Assembly (NCBI GenBank): GCA_029204225.1
Contig: CM055110.1
Location: 21,620,988 to 21,684,987, forward strand
Length of the DNA: 64,000 bases
Direction of reading: 5' to 3'
DNA from: Diphasiastrum complanatum
Taxonomy: Eukaryota; Streptophyta; Lycopodiopsida; Lycopodiales; Lycopodiaceae
The position numbers were made by a program, and so were the translations under genes. How positions within the stretch are numbered: the stretch's first letter is position 1; every line of letters begins with the position of its first letter. The notes beneath the pieces were generated by a model. That model was given only the letters and a program-made list of their open reading frames with translations, was not told where the DNA came from and searched no databases. Shown one piece after another: positions 1 through 10,798 of the stretch.

Positions 1-1314
1 ATGATTTCAGGGCTTGGCTTGGATCCATCTATCCTTTTCTGGACCTTAAATCGCCTCCTCAAAAGTTTGTGGTTCGCCACTGAACCCGTAGAACTCTTTT
101 GATGTGGAAGCTGAGCTGCTTGGCACATATCTTGCTGGCGCTCTTCGTGGTCTTGTCGACCTTCTGGGAGATCCTCCTGGAACAGCTATGCCTTTTCCCT
201 TGTTTGCTGTGCTCGGTTCGGAACCATCTTGGTTTATAGGAACCATGGCAGCAGGTTGCCTCTTGAATCTTTCTTCGTCAGATTCGTCGCTCGAATGGGA
301 GACGACTCAAAAATCTTCGTTTTCTTGTTCGTCCTCTGCTCCCTTTGTCGTTGGTGGCAAGTCATAGTACTGTCTCTCCAGAACTTTGTAGTTGACAGGA
401 TCGTCGTTGGCCATTGTCTTGCTCTCATCGAAGCAGACATCTCTCACTGTTTTCACAGTGTTCGTGTCTGGCATGTAGACTCTGTAGTATGACAAATTGT
501 TGTCATAATCTACCAGAAATCCCTGCTCGGCTTTCTCATCAAGTTTCTTTCAAAGCTTATCAGGAATATGTGCATAAGCTGCACAACCAAAGATTCTGAC
601 TTGAGACAGGTTGGGCATTCTACCCCACCACAGCTCATTTAGGGTCGTGTGAGGAATACCAGACTTGCCCGTTCTGTTCTGGATGTATGCGGCTGTAGCT
701 ACTGCTTCAGTCCACAGTGCCCTTGGAGCTTTCGAGTAGGCCATCATGCATCTGGTTGCTTCCATTAGGGTCTTGTTCTTTCGTTCAACAACACCATTGT
801 GCTGCGGTGTGTAGGCTACAATTCTTCTATGAATGATGCCACGATCATTGCAAAAGTCAGTGAAGCGATTCGAGATGTATTCGTCGCCTCGATCTGTTCT
901 GATATGCTTCACTTTGCTGCCTGTACATCTCTCAGCCCAATTCACATATTCTGTGAATTTATCAAGTGCTTCAGATTTATTCTGAATGAAATACACTCTG
1001 ACAAATTTGCTATAATCATCAACGAAGGTTATGTAATAATTTGAACCTCCTACTGAGATCACGTTGAATGGTCCGCAGATGTCAGAGTGCACTAGCTCCA
1101 GAATCTTTGTCGTTCTGTAGGAGTCTTTGATGAATGGTGTGCGTGACATCTTGCCCTTCAAACATGCATCATAGGTGGTCGAACTGGTTGCATTCGTGAT
1201 GCTGACCCCTGTTATCGTTCCATAATGGCTTGCCTGATAAAGTGCAATTGAGTTCATGTGGCAGAGTCTTTTGTACCACAGAGTGTCTGGCGAGTCGTCA
1301 TGAGTCTGATGCAC
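1..1314 (-). pseudogene. Ty1/copia polyprotein fragment (integrase and integrase-RT linker)
   Basis: The 550-1314 segment encodes 254 residues without a stop. It starts with a GAG-pre-integrase stretch (LWYKRLCHMNS) and holds a full integrase core: first Asp in HSDICGPF (about residue 78), second Asp in RTDRGDEY (about 141) and Glu in HNGVVERKN (about 178). The D-x62-D-x36-E spacing fits the retroviral-type integrase fold. After a frame change, 495-307 and 246-46 carry the usual linker toward the reverse transcriptase (VCFDESKT, then a Ser/Arg-rich stretch RRSTRPRRAPARY). The element continues beyond the left edge of the window, so RT and RNase H are not visible. Gag and protease are missing on the right. 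It would have inserted element cDNA into the genome; this copy is broken by at least two frame changes. Confidence 0.9.
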
Positions 1315-2311
1315 CTGAACAAGAAGCGAACAAGAAACGAACTCGAACAGAAAATGTTCGTGCGCAGCGGAATGGACTATACGACTCTCTCCGTAATTAT
1401 GACTACGCCTATCAGAATGACAAAACTTTAGTGATAGAAATCACGGTCATTCTAGATTACGTAGCCAAACATTAATAGATGAAGCGCCAGAAGAATAATT
1501 TGTCGCAAATAGCAAGACAAATTATATGTCGCGAATGATTCGCGAAGAGCTAGACTGTGATCGACTGATAATTAGTCGCGAATGATTCACAAAAGACAAG
1601 ACTAAATGTTAATCGTCTATTACCAGTAAGAACAACTAGAAAGATCAGACAGAATGAATGATAAGCATAGCAATATTAATATAGATCTTAATGCAGAACA
1701 ATGAACTATATTAGATTAAGTATATCATGTATGCATGTCAATAATGCGGTAGAGCACAATATAGTAGCGGACAAAACCGCATGCCCTACAATGTTTATTT
1801 CAATCTATAAAAAGGAATTAAACCTTAATTTTGACAAAAATGAAGAATCAATGCTCAGGGCATCTACTTCGTTTATGTCATCTTCTTCTGCTCTCTTCAT
1901 CATCTGTTACACGAATGGTGTCCAATATATATATATATATTACATAATATTACAGGTGTGCAAATGTGAAAGTACAGAGTGGATGTGCTATCTGTAGGAG
2001 ATCGTGGCTGGCTGCAATCGTTGTCCAATCTGTTAGCACTGCATGGAGTGAGCGTGAAAAGGGTGCGACGTCAGCCAATGTTGAAGTGAACGTTGGTGAT
2101 GATGCGAAAAGTGTGTCACTCTTACGAATGGCCTTAGGATAAGATTTACAAGGTGCCTTAGCTTTTAGGGCACTTTTGGCATTCTGTAAGATAGTGTCCT
2201 CTTTTTGCCTGTCACCTTAAACTGTGTAGAAAGACACTATCACGATTCTTTCGTCTTTTCTTCATCTGTGCGAATTTGCAAACTGCGTGACAATGTTAGT
2301 AAATATGCAGC
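1315..2311. other. Intergenic stretch, nothing assignable
   Basis: Roughly 1 kb of AT-rich sequence between two copia pieces of opposite orientation. A short (TA)n run lies near 1926-1942. I see no reading frame with recognisable protein similarity and no clear LTR boundary. Confidence 0.5.
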
Positions 2312-2339
2312 ATGAATGGAGGCAGATTAAAATGGGATT

Positions 2340-2995
2340 TAGGAGAGCTAGAGGGAATAAATCCAACATGCAATGATCTGCACGCAACCAGACCTTGCAT
2401 ATTCGATCAATACACTCAGCCAGTTCCTATCAAATCCAGGCTTAACTCATTGGAAAGCACTAACAAAGGTCATGGAGTACATCCAAGCAACGAAAAATTT
2501 CAGCAGCTACTATAGAGACAACCAAGCTGCCAACATCCTTGAAGCCTACATAGATGCGGATTGGGCAGGAGATATCTATACCAGAAAATCAGCTTCTGGA
2601 TTTGTATTTTTATACAACCAAGGCCCAATCTCATGGAACAACCGGAAGCAAATCTCAGTTGTATTATCATCAACAGAATTCGAATACATAGCTATCACAA
2701 ATGCAACCAAAGAGACGATCTGGATAAGGCAACTGCTTGCAGACATCAGCCTTGCACAAATACTTCCTACAACAATCTATTGTGACAATCAAAGCACAAT
2801 AGCGTTATCTCTCAATCCGAGATTTCACTCTTGAAGCAAACATATCAAAATCAGGTATCATTACCTTAGAGAGAAAGTGCATAACAAGGAAGTAGCACTG
2901 GTTTTTAGTAGAACAAATACATGGCAGCAGATTACTTCACAAAGGCTCTATCAAAGGAGCAACATCTCAGATTTAATGATATGTTAAATTTAAAG
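2340..2995 (+). pseudogene. Ty1/copia RNase H, 3' end of pol
   Basis: The 2373-2834 frame begins in the last part of the reverse transcriptase region (TRPDxxY-like, here QPDLAYSINTLSQF) and runs into a copia RNase H: YIDADWAGD (Asp about residue 61), the SSTEFEY helix (Glu about 102) and YCDNQS (Asp about 138). After a TGA at 2832-2834 the same protein continues weakly (KHIKIRYHYLREKV), matching the usual copia C-terminus. The upstream RT is missing, so this is a 5'-truncated copy. It is followed at once by a polypurine tract and an LTR. Confidence 0.85.
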
Positions 2996-3020
2996 ATCAA
3001 GGTTTTTCAAGATCCACATG

Positions 3021-3657
3021 AAGGGGGAGTGTTACATTTCTTATGGTCATCCTAAACAAATCGTTCAAGTAATGAACATCCTGAAAACCGAAGGACGACT
3101 ACATGTTTCAGACCTTCACATTTTTACCTTTGAGAATTTTTGTGCCTTAGCCATTTTTTAGACACCTTCGTCTTCTTCGCATATTTTGCACCTTCGCAAA
3201 AAAGGAAACACAAGGACCAAAATCCATTTTGGACCTTCCTTAAGCAATTTAAAAGGCACCTTTGGGTTTTTCGGGTTTTTCCACAACAGTGGCAGACCGA
3301 CGTCGTCAACTTATCATCAACCATAAAAACAGCTGGACAGCTAAAATATCCAAAGGGCGGTTACATTGGCGTAAATAGCATTCAATGCTTGTAAGATATT
3401 TAGAAGACACTTGTAAATATATACTACAAGCTGAATCAAGCTAATTTTAAGTTTTATTATTATCAGAGTTATCTGTAGCCAACGTAATCACGCTCAACAA
3501 TCAAGCGGAAGTTATTACTTCAAGCATTGTACTCATTTGATTTGATATTAATCAATGCAATTTTCTGTCTTACTACTATATTGTTCATTTGCGCAATTTG
3601 TATGAATCATTCATCTTGAATATTTTTTATGCTAATTGTTGTGTTTCTGATCCTACA
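3021..3657 (+). repeat. Polypurine tract and 3' LTR of the plus-strand copia
   Basis: A purine tract AAGGGGGAG (3021-3029) ends where a TGTTACATT sequence begins at 3030, the standard plus-strand primer and LTR start. A TATA-like run (TAAATATATAC) near 3413 would sit at the U3/R border. The right end is less sure; CCTACA at about 3657 gives a terminal CA. No second LTR of this copy is in the window, so the end cannot be confirmed by comparison. Confidence 0.55.
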
Positions 3658-3787
3658 CATCTACGCTCAAAGCTTCCAGCTTCCGTTGTCAGTCACCCAC
3701 GTTTCCATATTACTCAATTGAAAGGAGGTTAGGTTAATGTGAGGGCCAAATAATAAGCAATGAATTTGGGCCAAGGGTTAAGTATGG

Positions 3788-4644
3788 TGTCAATGATTTT
3801 CTTAGCCTTGACAAAGCCATAATGTGTTGAATTTCACACGTGTGGATTGTCCACTACATGTACTTGTGATCTCCTAAGGTGTGTAGATGCACCAAGATCA
3901 AGACTAGATTGAGATTCAAGATCTATCTTTGATTCTATGGCAAAAACACACTACTACATGCATTCAATCACTTCCAACTCTCACTCACACGTGTGGTAAG
4001 TGTTCCAAAAGTATTCTAAGTAAAAACAAGCTGCTCTCCTCGGGTAGAGAGAGAAAAACCATGATGAGCTCTCGAGTAGAGAGAGAAAGCTAGAAATTCA
4101 ATGACACTCAAAATCCACTCAATCTCAAAATCAATTAGATCCAAAAGGAGGAGTACAATGATACTAATAGATTCATGAGCTACCACTATGCTTAACTATG
4201 ATTGGATCACACTTTTCCACCTCTTAATCCTATTGGACCATTGATCCATCCACCTCTAAATTCTATTGGACTATATTCAAGCACACCTCAATTTTCTATT
4301 GGACCTCACAAGGTTCCACCTCTAAATCCTATTGGACCTCTTAAGCTTCATCAAACAAAAGCATGACACTTGTCTACACTCTAATTGGCACAAGTTTGGC
4401 TCTATTTTGGCTCAATATTGGCATTACAAGTGGAAATGGATAATTTGCCATCTATGCCAAATTTGACCCTATCAACATCCTACACCTAAATGCTTGACTA
4501 TGAAATTCTATGAGACCCCTATATCAAACATTTTGATTTACTTTACAATTCTCCACACGTGGGAACATCCTCCACACATGTGAGATTCACTTACAAACTT
4601 CTATCATAAAAAATACCAAGCTAGATTTTTGCCAATTTCTCACA
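3788..4644 (-). repeat. 3' LTR of minus-strand copia, with CCAAT repeats and G-box palindromes
   Basis: Read on the minus strand, a polypurine tract GAGGAGGAG abuts TGTGAGAAATTGG at 4644, and the other end is ...TTGACA at 3788. The length (~857 bp) and terminal bases match the LTR of the copia at 45-49 kb. The LTR holds two exact CACACGTGTG palindromes (3835, 3986). It also has four spaced copies of a ~22-bp unit with CTATTGGAC (4219-4340), which are CCAAT boxes on the coding strand. Both are typical of U3 enhancer sequence, which is an inference here. Confidence 0.7.
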
Positions 4645-4689
4645 CTCCTCCTCAAAAAATAGCTTGGAAAGGTACTAGATCACTTGAGA

Positions 4690-6924
4690 AGTTTGTAAAT
4701 CTTTTTGAGTGGATCCTTTGGTATGCATAAGAAGTGAAGATCAGCCAAGGGATCCATCATAGCAGCACCCTCACCATATCCATGATAAGATCTCTTTGGT
4801 AGAGATCTCTTGCCAATGCCTTTGAAGAGTGCTCCACCAATATGCCACTATTATCATGGGCTTCCTCCATTCTTGATGATGATCTTTGCCTTGAAAGTTC
4901 CAGTTGCAAGATGGATGCACCATAAATAGAGAAATCTGAGGCTTCCAAGCCTCATAAGGATCATGGAGATCAAGATCATAAGATATGAAACAATGATGAT
5001 TATCAAGATTATGCTTTCTAGCTTGACTAGTCCACATACAATGAACTATATCCATGATGGATCTAATCTTGATATCAAAGAATATCTTGATCTTTTTTAG
5101 GCTAGTTACTCTCTCAAGGATGTAAGTGTCCACTTTGGATGCTTCACTTAATCTCAAGAGGAGTTTACAATTTGCCTCAAAATGTGAAAACATGATTTTC
5201 AAAAAAGTGAGTACCAAGCTCAATCTTGTTCTTACTAGAACCAAGAGCATACTTTTGACAATACAATATCTTGCTTTCAAAAAGTATTGGAAACACATCT
5301 AAGTCAATAATGACAAGAAACATGTCCATACCATAAGCATCATACAAAACTAGTATAGCTTTTCTTGAACTTTGAGATCCAAAAAATTCAATGAAGCAAG
5401 ATAGCATTCCAAGCAAAGGAAGAGAAGCATATATGAATGTGTTGTAGTAGATACAACATGAAATATGCCCCTCTTTGCCATGTAAGGTGAGCCATAAAGA
5501 CTCGGCCATGCATCTTGAAGATCTTCTTGAAATCATATGAAGAAGAAACTCCTCCTCACACATTGGCCCCATTATAACTTGAATACCTTCAAAAAGGATA
5601 ACTTGTGATGCTTCTTGAGAAGCCTTGATCTCGGCCACTTCCAAGATTGAATCTTCATGCAATATGACATCTCTATTCACCATCACATTTGAAATAGAGA
5701 GTGTAAAGACACTAAAGGCCTCCTTGATGGATGAGTATCCAATCATGATCCATGATCTTGGATCATCCTTCCTTCTTGTTTCCAAGGGAATATATGCAAA
5801 GCAAGCACTACCAAGTTCACTAAGGTGATCAACCTTAGGCTTCATCTTGAATAAAACTTCATATGGTGCTATTCCTTCAAGAGCTCCAATACTCCTCAAA
5901 GCTTTGATCTTCAATGAGAATTTCTTCTCAACATATGCTTTGAATAATAAGGAATAATCATACACCATAATACTTGAAGAGAGAAGATATGTGCATCTTG
6001 TGTAATCCTCCTCCTTTGAAATATTGGAAATATAAGAAACATCAAGAGAGTTTGCACTCTCACTTGGATCAAATTTGTAGATGCCTTCAAATCTTGATCC
6101 ATATGCAAGGATCTCACCATCCTTCTTAATCACACAATTGTCAATATTGAAATTGACATCAAAGCCACTATCAAGAAGTTGGCCAACACTTAAGATGTTC
6201 TTTGTAAGCTTTGGGACAAAAAGAACATTGTTGAGAAAGAGATCTTTAGAAGATGCAAGCTTCAAGGGAATAATCCCTACTCCTTCAATATTGCACTCAT
6301 GCTTACTTGCAAAGTATATGGTCTTCTTGACTCCATCATAAGGCATAATAGATGAAAAAAAGTTCTTGGAGCCACACATATGTGAAGATGCTCCACTATC
6401 AATATACCATGAGTCATCCTTGTTGAAGGTGGAAGAGGAGAAGCTTGATGCCATAAGAGAGCCTTCTCCATCACTTGCAATATAGTCTTCTTTCTCATTG
6501 GTGATGTTGGCTGATTGAGTTGATTCTTCTTCTTGAAGCAATTGGTGGCATAATGGCCTTTCTTGCCACAATAAAAGCACTTGATCATCTTCTTCTTGAG
6601 ATTTGAATTAGAAGCATGAGAGGTATCCTCCTCCTCTCCATCTTGGTCTTTAGCTTTGTCATTAGAGAAGTGATGGTGTTGCTTCTTACTCCTCTCTTTG
6701 TGCTTGGCAAATAGAACTTTGCCATCATCATGATTGAGTGATAGCTTGTCCATCCTCAAGAGTTTGTACTCTTGTCTTGATTCTTCAGAAATAAGCACAC
6801 TTTGAAGGTCCTCCAAACTTGGTAGCTCTTCCTTAATAGCATAGGATTGGACAAGGTTGTCATATTCATCTCTCAAGCCATTGAGAATGACTTGGACTAG
6901 CTCCTCGTCTTCAATAAGTTTCAA
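4690..6924 (-). pseudogene. Ty1/copia gag-protease with internally deleted pol
   Basis: From high to low coordinates: the gag C-terminal half with a CX2CX4HX4C zinc knuckle (CFYCGKKGHYATNC, 6579-6538), then the aspartic protease (WYIDSGASSHM, catalytic Asp near 6400) and its core (LFVPKLTKNILSVGQLL). Next a jump removes nearly all of the integrase: the frame resumes at SIGALEGIAPYEVLF and continues through the integrase C-terminus (RSWIMIGYSSIKEAFS). The 5298-4757 part holds scrambled RT/RNase H leftovers. Gag lacks its N-terminus: similarity stops near 6930, where unrelated sequence begins. The element is non-autonomous, carries its 3' LTR at 3788-4644, and has no 5' LTR in view. Confidence 0.85.
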
Positions 6925-6950
6925 GTTTTGTGGAAGTTTACCTCTAACAT

Positions 6951-7692
6951 GAGACCAGTAGTTTAATTATTATGTTGAAGTTTTTGGGTTTTGCTCTAGA
7001 GTGTTATCTCCTTACTTTCAAGTGTTGCAACGTTTTTATGTAGCTGGTTTAAAAGCTTTTTGCAATTAGCAATTATCATGATTGTGGCAACAAACATGCC
7101 TTGGAACATGTAACATGATGGTCAAAGCCCAGTGTTCTAAAAAGCCGACATCTCTTGAGAATGGAATCGGCATCTTTCGTCAAAAACCGATTTCATGAAA
7201 AACTTACAAGAAGTTGACTTTCAAAAAACCGATAACTTTTTATAACTGCAGGAAATTTTATGTTTGTCATTTTTATATGGAGTAAATTTGTGTATAGTAA
7301 AGTAAGGAGATCCTTACAAAACTTGGAAGATGAGATGCAGGATATGGAATTTTTTCAAAAATCGATAACTTAAAAAAAATGCAGGATATTGGAGGGAAAC
7401 CCCAAAGAAGTTTCCGGAACAATGGTCAAGTCCATCACAAGGCCAAAATGTTTGACAGCTTAATTTTTGACATCATGAGAGCAGTAGTTAAATTATTATG
7501 TTGAAGTATTAATTTGGTTTTGCTCTTGCTGAGTGTTATCTCCTTACTTTCAAGTGCTGCAACGTTTTTATCTAGTTGGTTTGAAAGCTTTTGCAAGCTA
7601 TGATTGTGGCAACAAACTTGCCTTGAACATGTAGCATGATGGTCAAAGCCCATCACAAGGCCAAAATTTTTGATAGCTTTTTGTGACATAAT
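6951..7692. repeat. Direct duplication of ~180-200 bp
   Basis: Positions 6951-7130 and 7476-7660 are near copies; both contain TTATCTCCTTACTTTCAAGT, GCAACGTTTTTAT and GTGGCAACAAAC. The phrase ATCACAAGGCCAAAAT also occurs twice (7433 and 7652), so the duplication unit is about 520 bp with a divergent middle. No coding content. It lies between the copia remnant and the expansin 3' flank. Confidence 0.75.
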
Positions 7693-8271
7693 ACAAAGTA
7701 ATCAGTGTGCAGAATATCCGGAGCTTTAATATTGTTACAATGCATTAGTTTATCTACCGCTTACCAAATGTGAACGTGCAATCTGTCTGAATTTGCCGGG
7801 AGATAATCAAATGGGTGCTAGAAGAAGTAATCATATTATTTAAGCATGGGAGCGGGTGACTCTCAACCACCTCCGCGTCCGAGCAGACTATGCTTATGGA
7901 CACCACCACCATTTGCTTAAGTATATCTATTTGATGATACATTTCAATGCATAGTGCAGTCTACGACCTGGATATGCATACTCAGAGATCCGAATGTGAC
8001 GACATGGTGTCAGTTTTATAGGCCTCAGCTCTCACTCCAGGATGTTCCTCAGAACTGGTCGTGTGGCCAGAGCTGTGTTGCACATGCGACAACTAAAATG
8101 GAACGAAAAGAATGGGTGCCTTTGGATGCTGCAGCTAGTTGCTGTGATGAAATTGAAGCTCTCGAGATCGACGAATAATTTGGTAACTACGAGTTGAGAA
8201 AAGCACTGATGAAGTGCCCATCTGGAAGATTCGAGTTGATTGGTGGATCGGCGCTCGGGATACTGGAATGC
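7693..8271. other. 3' flank of the expansin gene
   Basis: About 580 bp downstream of the expansin stop codon. It should include the 3' UTR and polyadenylation region. Short open frames occur but show no recognisable domain, and I found nothing else to annotate. Confidence 0.5.
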
Positions 8272-9318
8272 TCAAAATTGCTGTCCGCTGAATGTTTGGC
8301 CGAATTGCCAGTTTGCTGGTGCGGCGTCATAGGATGTAACAGTGATGCCGTCGCTGGTGGTAACCATGAATGATAAAGATTGTCCGTCTATTAAAGAATT
8401 GCTTTGCCAGTTCTGCCCCCAATTTCTTGACATGGATTGCCATCCTGTTTGTGACCCTTTGATGGAAATAGCAATGACATCCCCGGCTCCAGCAACGTTT
8501 GTAATAAGCACAAGGTTGAAATAAGAATGGCCGTTGACGGTGAAATGGATGCCACCTTGTCTAATGCAAGGAACTCTGAAATATCGGACAGCTTAGAAGT
8601 TAGTACATCGACATATTTGTATTACAAATATATAAAATATGAGCACCAGATGATTGCCAGCTAATGAAGATGGCGAAATCCTTGCATACCTTCTGAACAG
8701 AACAGGCACTATTCCCCCCTGATATTGTGCAATCTGTAAGAAAGCAGGCTCTGCCATGTCAAAATGTTGCATTGGGGGATTGCACCAGCCACCGTTAGTG
8801 TTGGACAGACCATAGTTTGGAGGACAGAAGTTCGTAGCTGTCACCAAGACGGAGGGATTTCCCGGAAGGCACCATTGAGGATCTGCATTACACTGTATCT
8901 GAAAACAAGCACCACATGAGAGTCCGGAATTGAACAGAGCAGTGCTAAGTGCAGCTGTTGCTGTTCCATATCCTGTGCTATATAAGTTTCCATAACCACA
9001 TGCACCTCCTGCAAATCGCAGATTCAAGAATTAGACCTCAGAGACACCCTAAAGCAAACTCGAAGTTCATGTACACGAAAAATAGCAGACTCGATGTGAA
9101 CCTGCGTGCTAACGTACAGAATGGTATAAAGGAAGCTTTTGATAATGCTAAAAAGGAATACTGATATTGTACTCACCCATCGTGCCTGATGCGTCGCCAC
9201 CTCCATAGAATGTTGCATGACCGTTATTCCAAGCGCCGGTTGTATAGCCATGCACCAAGGGCAAGGCTAAGGAACTCAACCAACAAACGATGCCTGCGAG
9301 TACCATGACCACTGCCAT
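8272..9318 (-). CDS. EXPA: Alpha-expansin, three exons, 254 residues
   Basis: Secreted cell-wall-loosening protein that disrupts non-covalent cellulose-glycan contacts during growth, without hydrolysis. Exons: 9318-9177, 9008-8690, 8575-8272. Introns are GT-AG with phases 1 and 2 and a continuous frame of 765 nt. Both sit at the conserved plant EXPA sites (before GGACGYGN and before VPC). Residues 1-23 are a hydrophobic signal peptide. The double-psi barrel carries GACGYGN, the conserved cysteines and the catalytic HFD motif (MQHFDMAEP). The C-terminal CBM63-like domain has the expected tryptophans ([13 protein letters not shown]) and ends SGQQF. ATG 9318 was chosen because the signal peptide starts there. 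A pyrimidine-rich CTTTCTTTATGTCCGCAG lies directly before it, which may be the acceptor of a 5' UTR intron. Length is normal and no lesion is visible. The family is certain; the subgroup is not. Confidence 0.96.
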
Positions 9319-10380
9319 CTGCGGACATAAAGAAAGAAGCTTAGGAGATATAGCCCAGTGGCCCACTATCTAATCGTCGTTTGCGAATTCTACATAGCAT
9401 CATTAAGTTGCAGATAATCAAGAGCAACTTGGAACTAATGGGGGTGAATGGCAATCCTCTACTTAAGTACCAATATTTGCGACTAACTGAATGCATCGTA
9501 GTAGAAAGTGTGCCTCGCTGTTCTAGTCAACTTAAGATCTGTGTTTTCGTCCTTACCCTGTGTAAAAAACTCACTAATCGTTTCGAGATAGCTTACAAAA
9601 CCGAAATACGCCAATAAACGCACACATACTATTTCATGATCAGTACTCTCACTAAGACTCTTGTATATTACAGCACATAAGCCTACAGACAGATCTGACA
9701 ATCACCGCTACATATATAGAAGCGCATAAACTTCCAGCTTGAAAACTACGAGTAAGGCCGTTGAGAAACATTGCAGAAATATGCTAACGTACAGAATCAG
9801 AAATATGTTTGATTTTGTCGATTTTCGAGACAATAAATTCAGAATCAGAGATATGTTTGATATTCTGGATTCCCGAGGCACAAACCTTGACTGATTTCCA
9901 GTACAATTGTTGCAGTATATCCAAATGCTGATCAAGTGCAGCAGGGATAGTTAGTATGTGATCTCAAGGCATGATTCCCAATGCAGCCACTGCACTATGC
10001 AATGGGAAAGGGAAAATAGAATGTTATATACGGCCTTATGATTGAGAAATAACAGCAAAGACGAATTTGGTGGCATGTGATTCGATCCACCATCCGCGTT
10101 CAACCAATCAATCACTCAACCATCGCATTTCTACAGATCATAATGATTGAGAAAATATTATACCGATTGCGACAGACACAAGATTACAGAAATGATTTGG
10201 GCAGATGGTGGAAGACGAAGGCAGAAGTAAGTAAGGTGGGTCCCCGAGCTATGGATGCTAGCCTCCATCGCCAACCGCCATCTCCACCGCTTCTGCAGCA
10301 AAAGCCAGACTGAGATTTGCTGGCGGCTCAAAAACCTTTCATTGAGACCGGAGAGTATTAGCTGCAATGCACGTGAAAAA
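9319..10380 (-). promoter_or_regulatory. Expansin upstream region with short duplicated segments
   Basis: Upstream sequence of the expansin (minus strand). Two adjacent ~45-bp segments (about 9796-9840 and 9842-9887) share AATCAGA, ATATGTTTGAT and a following GGATTC/CGATTT block, so they are a diverged tandem duplication. The 15-mer GCTAACGTACAGAAT occurs both here (9783) and inside intron 1 (9108). A TATA box could not be placed with confidence, because the transcription start would lie upstream of a possible 5' UTR intron. Confidence 0.45.
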
Positions 10381-10385
10381 GCATA

Positions 10386-10446
10386 TGGTTGCCTTTCAAA
10401 GAAAAGCAAAAAATATGCCCAAATTGCCCTTTGAAAGGCAAACCTA
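10386..10446. repeat. Hairpin with ~15-bp arms
   Basis: GGTTGCCTTTCAAAG (about 10387-10401) is repeated in inverted form as CTTTGAAAGGCAAACC (10431-10446), with about 30 bp between them. The GCCCTTTGAAAGGCA wording resembles the subterminal repeats of the MITE 170 bp downstream, so this may be a relic of the same family. Confidence 0.6.
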
Positions 10447-10608
10447 ACAAATTATAGTGATTCATACACACGCCAAGACCAAGTGATTTCTATTTTTGCC
10501 AAGTCTTGAAGTAAAACTCTTTGCTTCTCAAGAGGTTTTCACACCTAGTGCAAGGTAAGTACATCATGGTCATTCTAAAGATTGTATTGGCTATTATTTC
10601 GGGTGCAC

Positions 10609-10798
10609 TTGTGGTTCAGTGCTGCAAATTGAAGGGCAAAATGCCCGTCCTAGGCCTTTTGTCCTTCAAATGAAGGGCATTTAAATCATGCACCCTTCAA
10701 ATATCAAACTAAATAAATGGGCATTCCTTTCAGTTTTAATAGAAACCTATTTTTTTGAAGGGTAGAGTTGCCCTTCAATCTGCAGCACTGTTGTGGTT
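10609..10798. mobile_element. hAT-type MITE (174 bp) with 8-bp target duplication
   Basis: The element spans 10617-10790. Its two ends are inverted repeats of 23 bp with one mismatch, starting CAGTGCTGCA at each end. It is flanked on both sides by the same 8 bp, TTGTGGTT (10609-10616 and 10791-10798). An 8-bp duplication and CAGTG-type termini are diagnostic of the hAT superfamily. The interior holds several copies of GAAGGGCA/TGCCCTTC, which fits subterminal transposase-binding repeats. It has no coding capacity and would need a transposase in trans. The perfect target duplication suggests a fairly young insertion. Confidence 0.9.

Noticed and set aside
7954-8178. Small gene downstream of the expansin
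   Set aside because: Open for 74 codons but without any recognisable motif, and located in the probable 3' UTR/flank.
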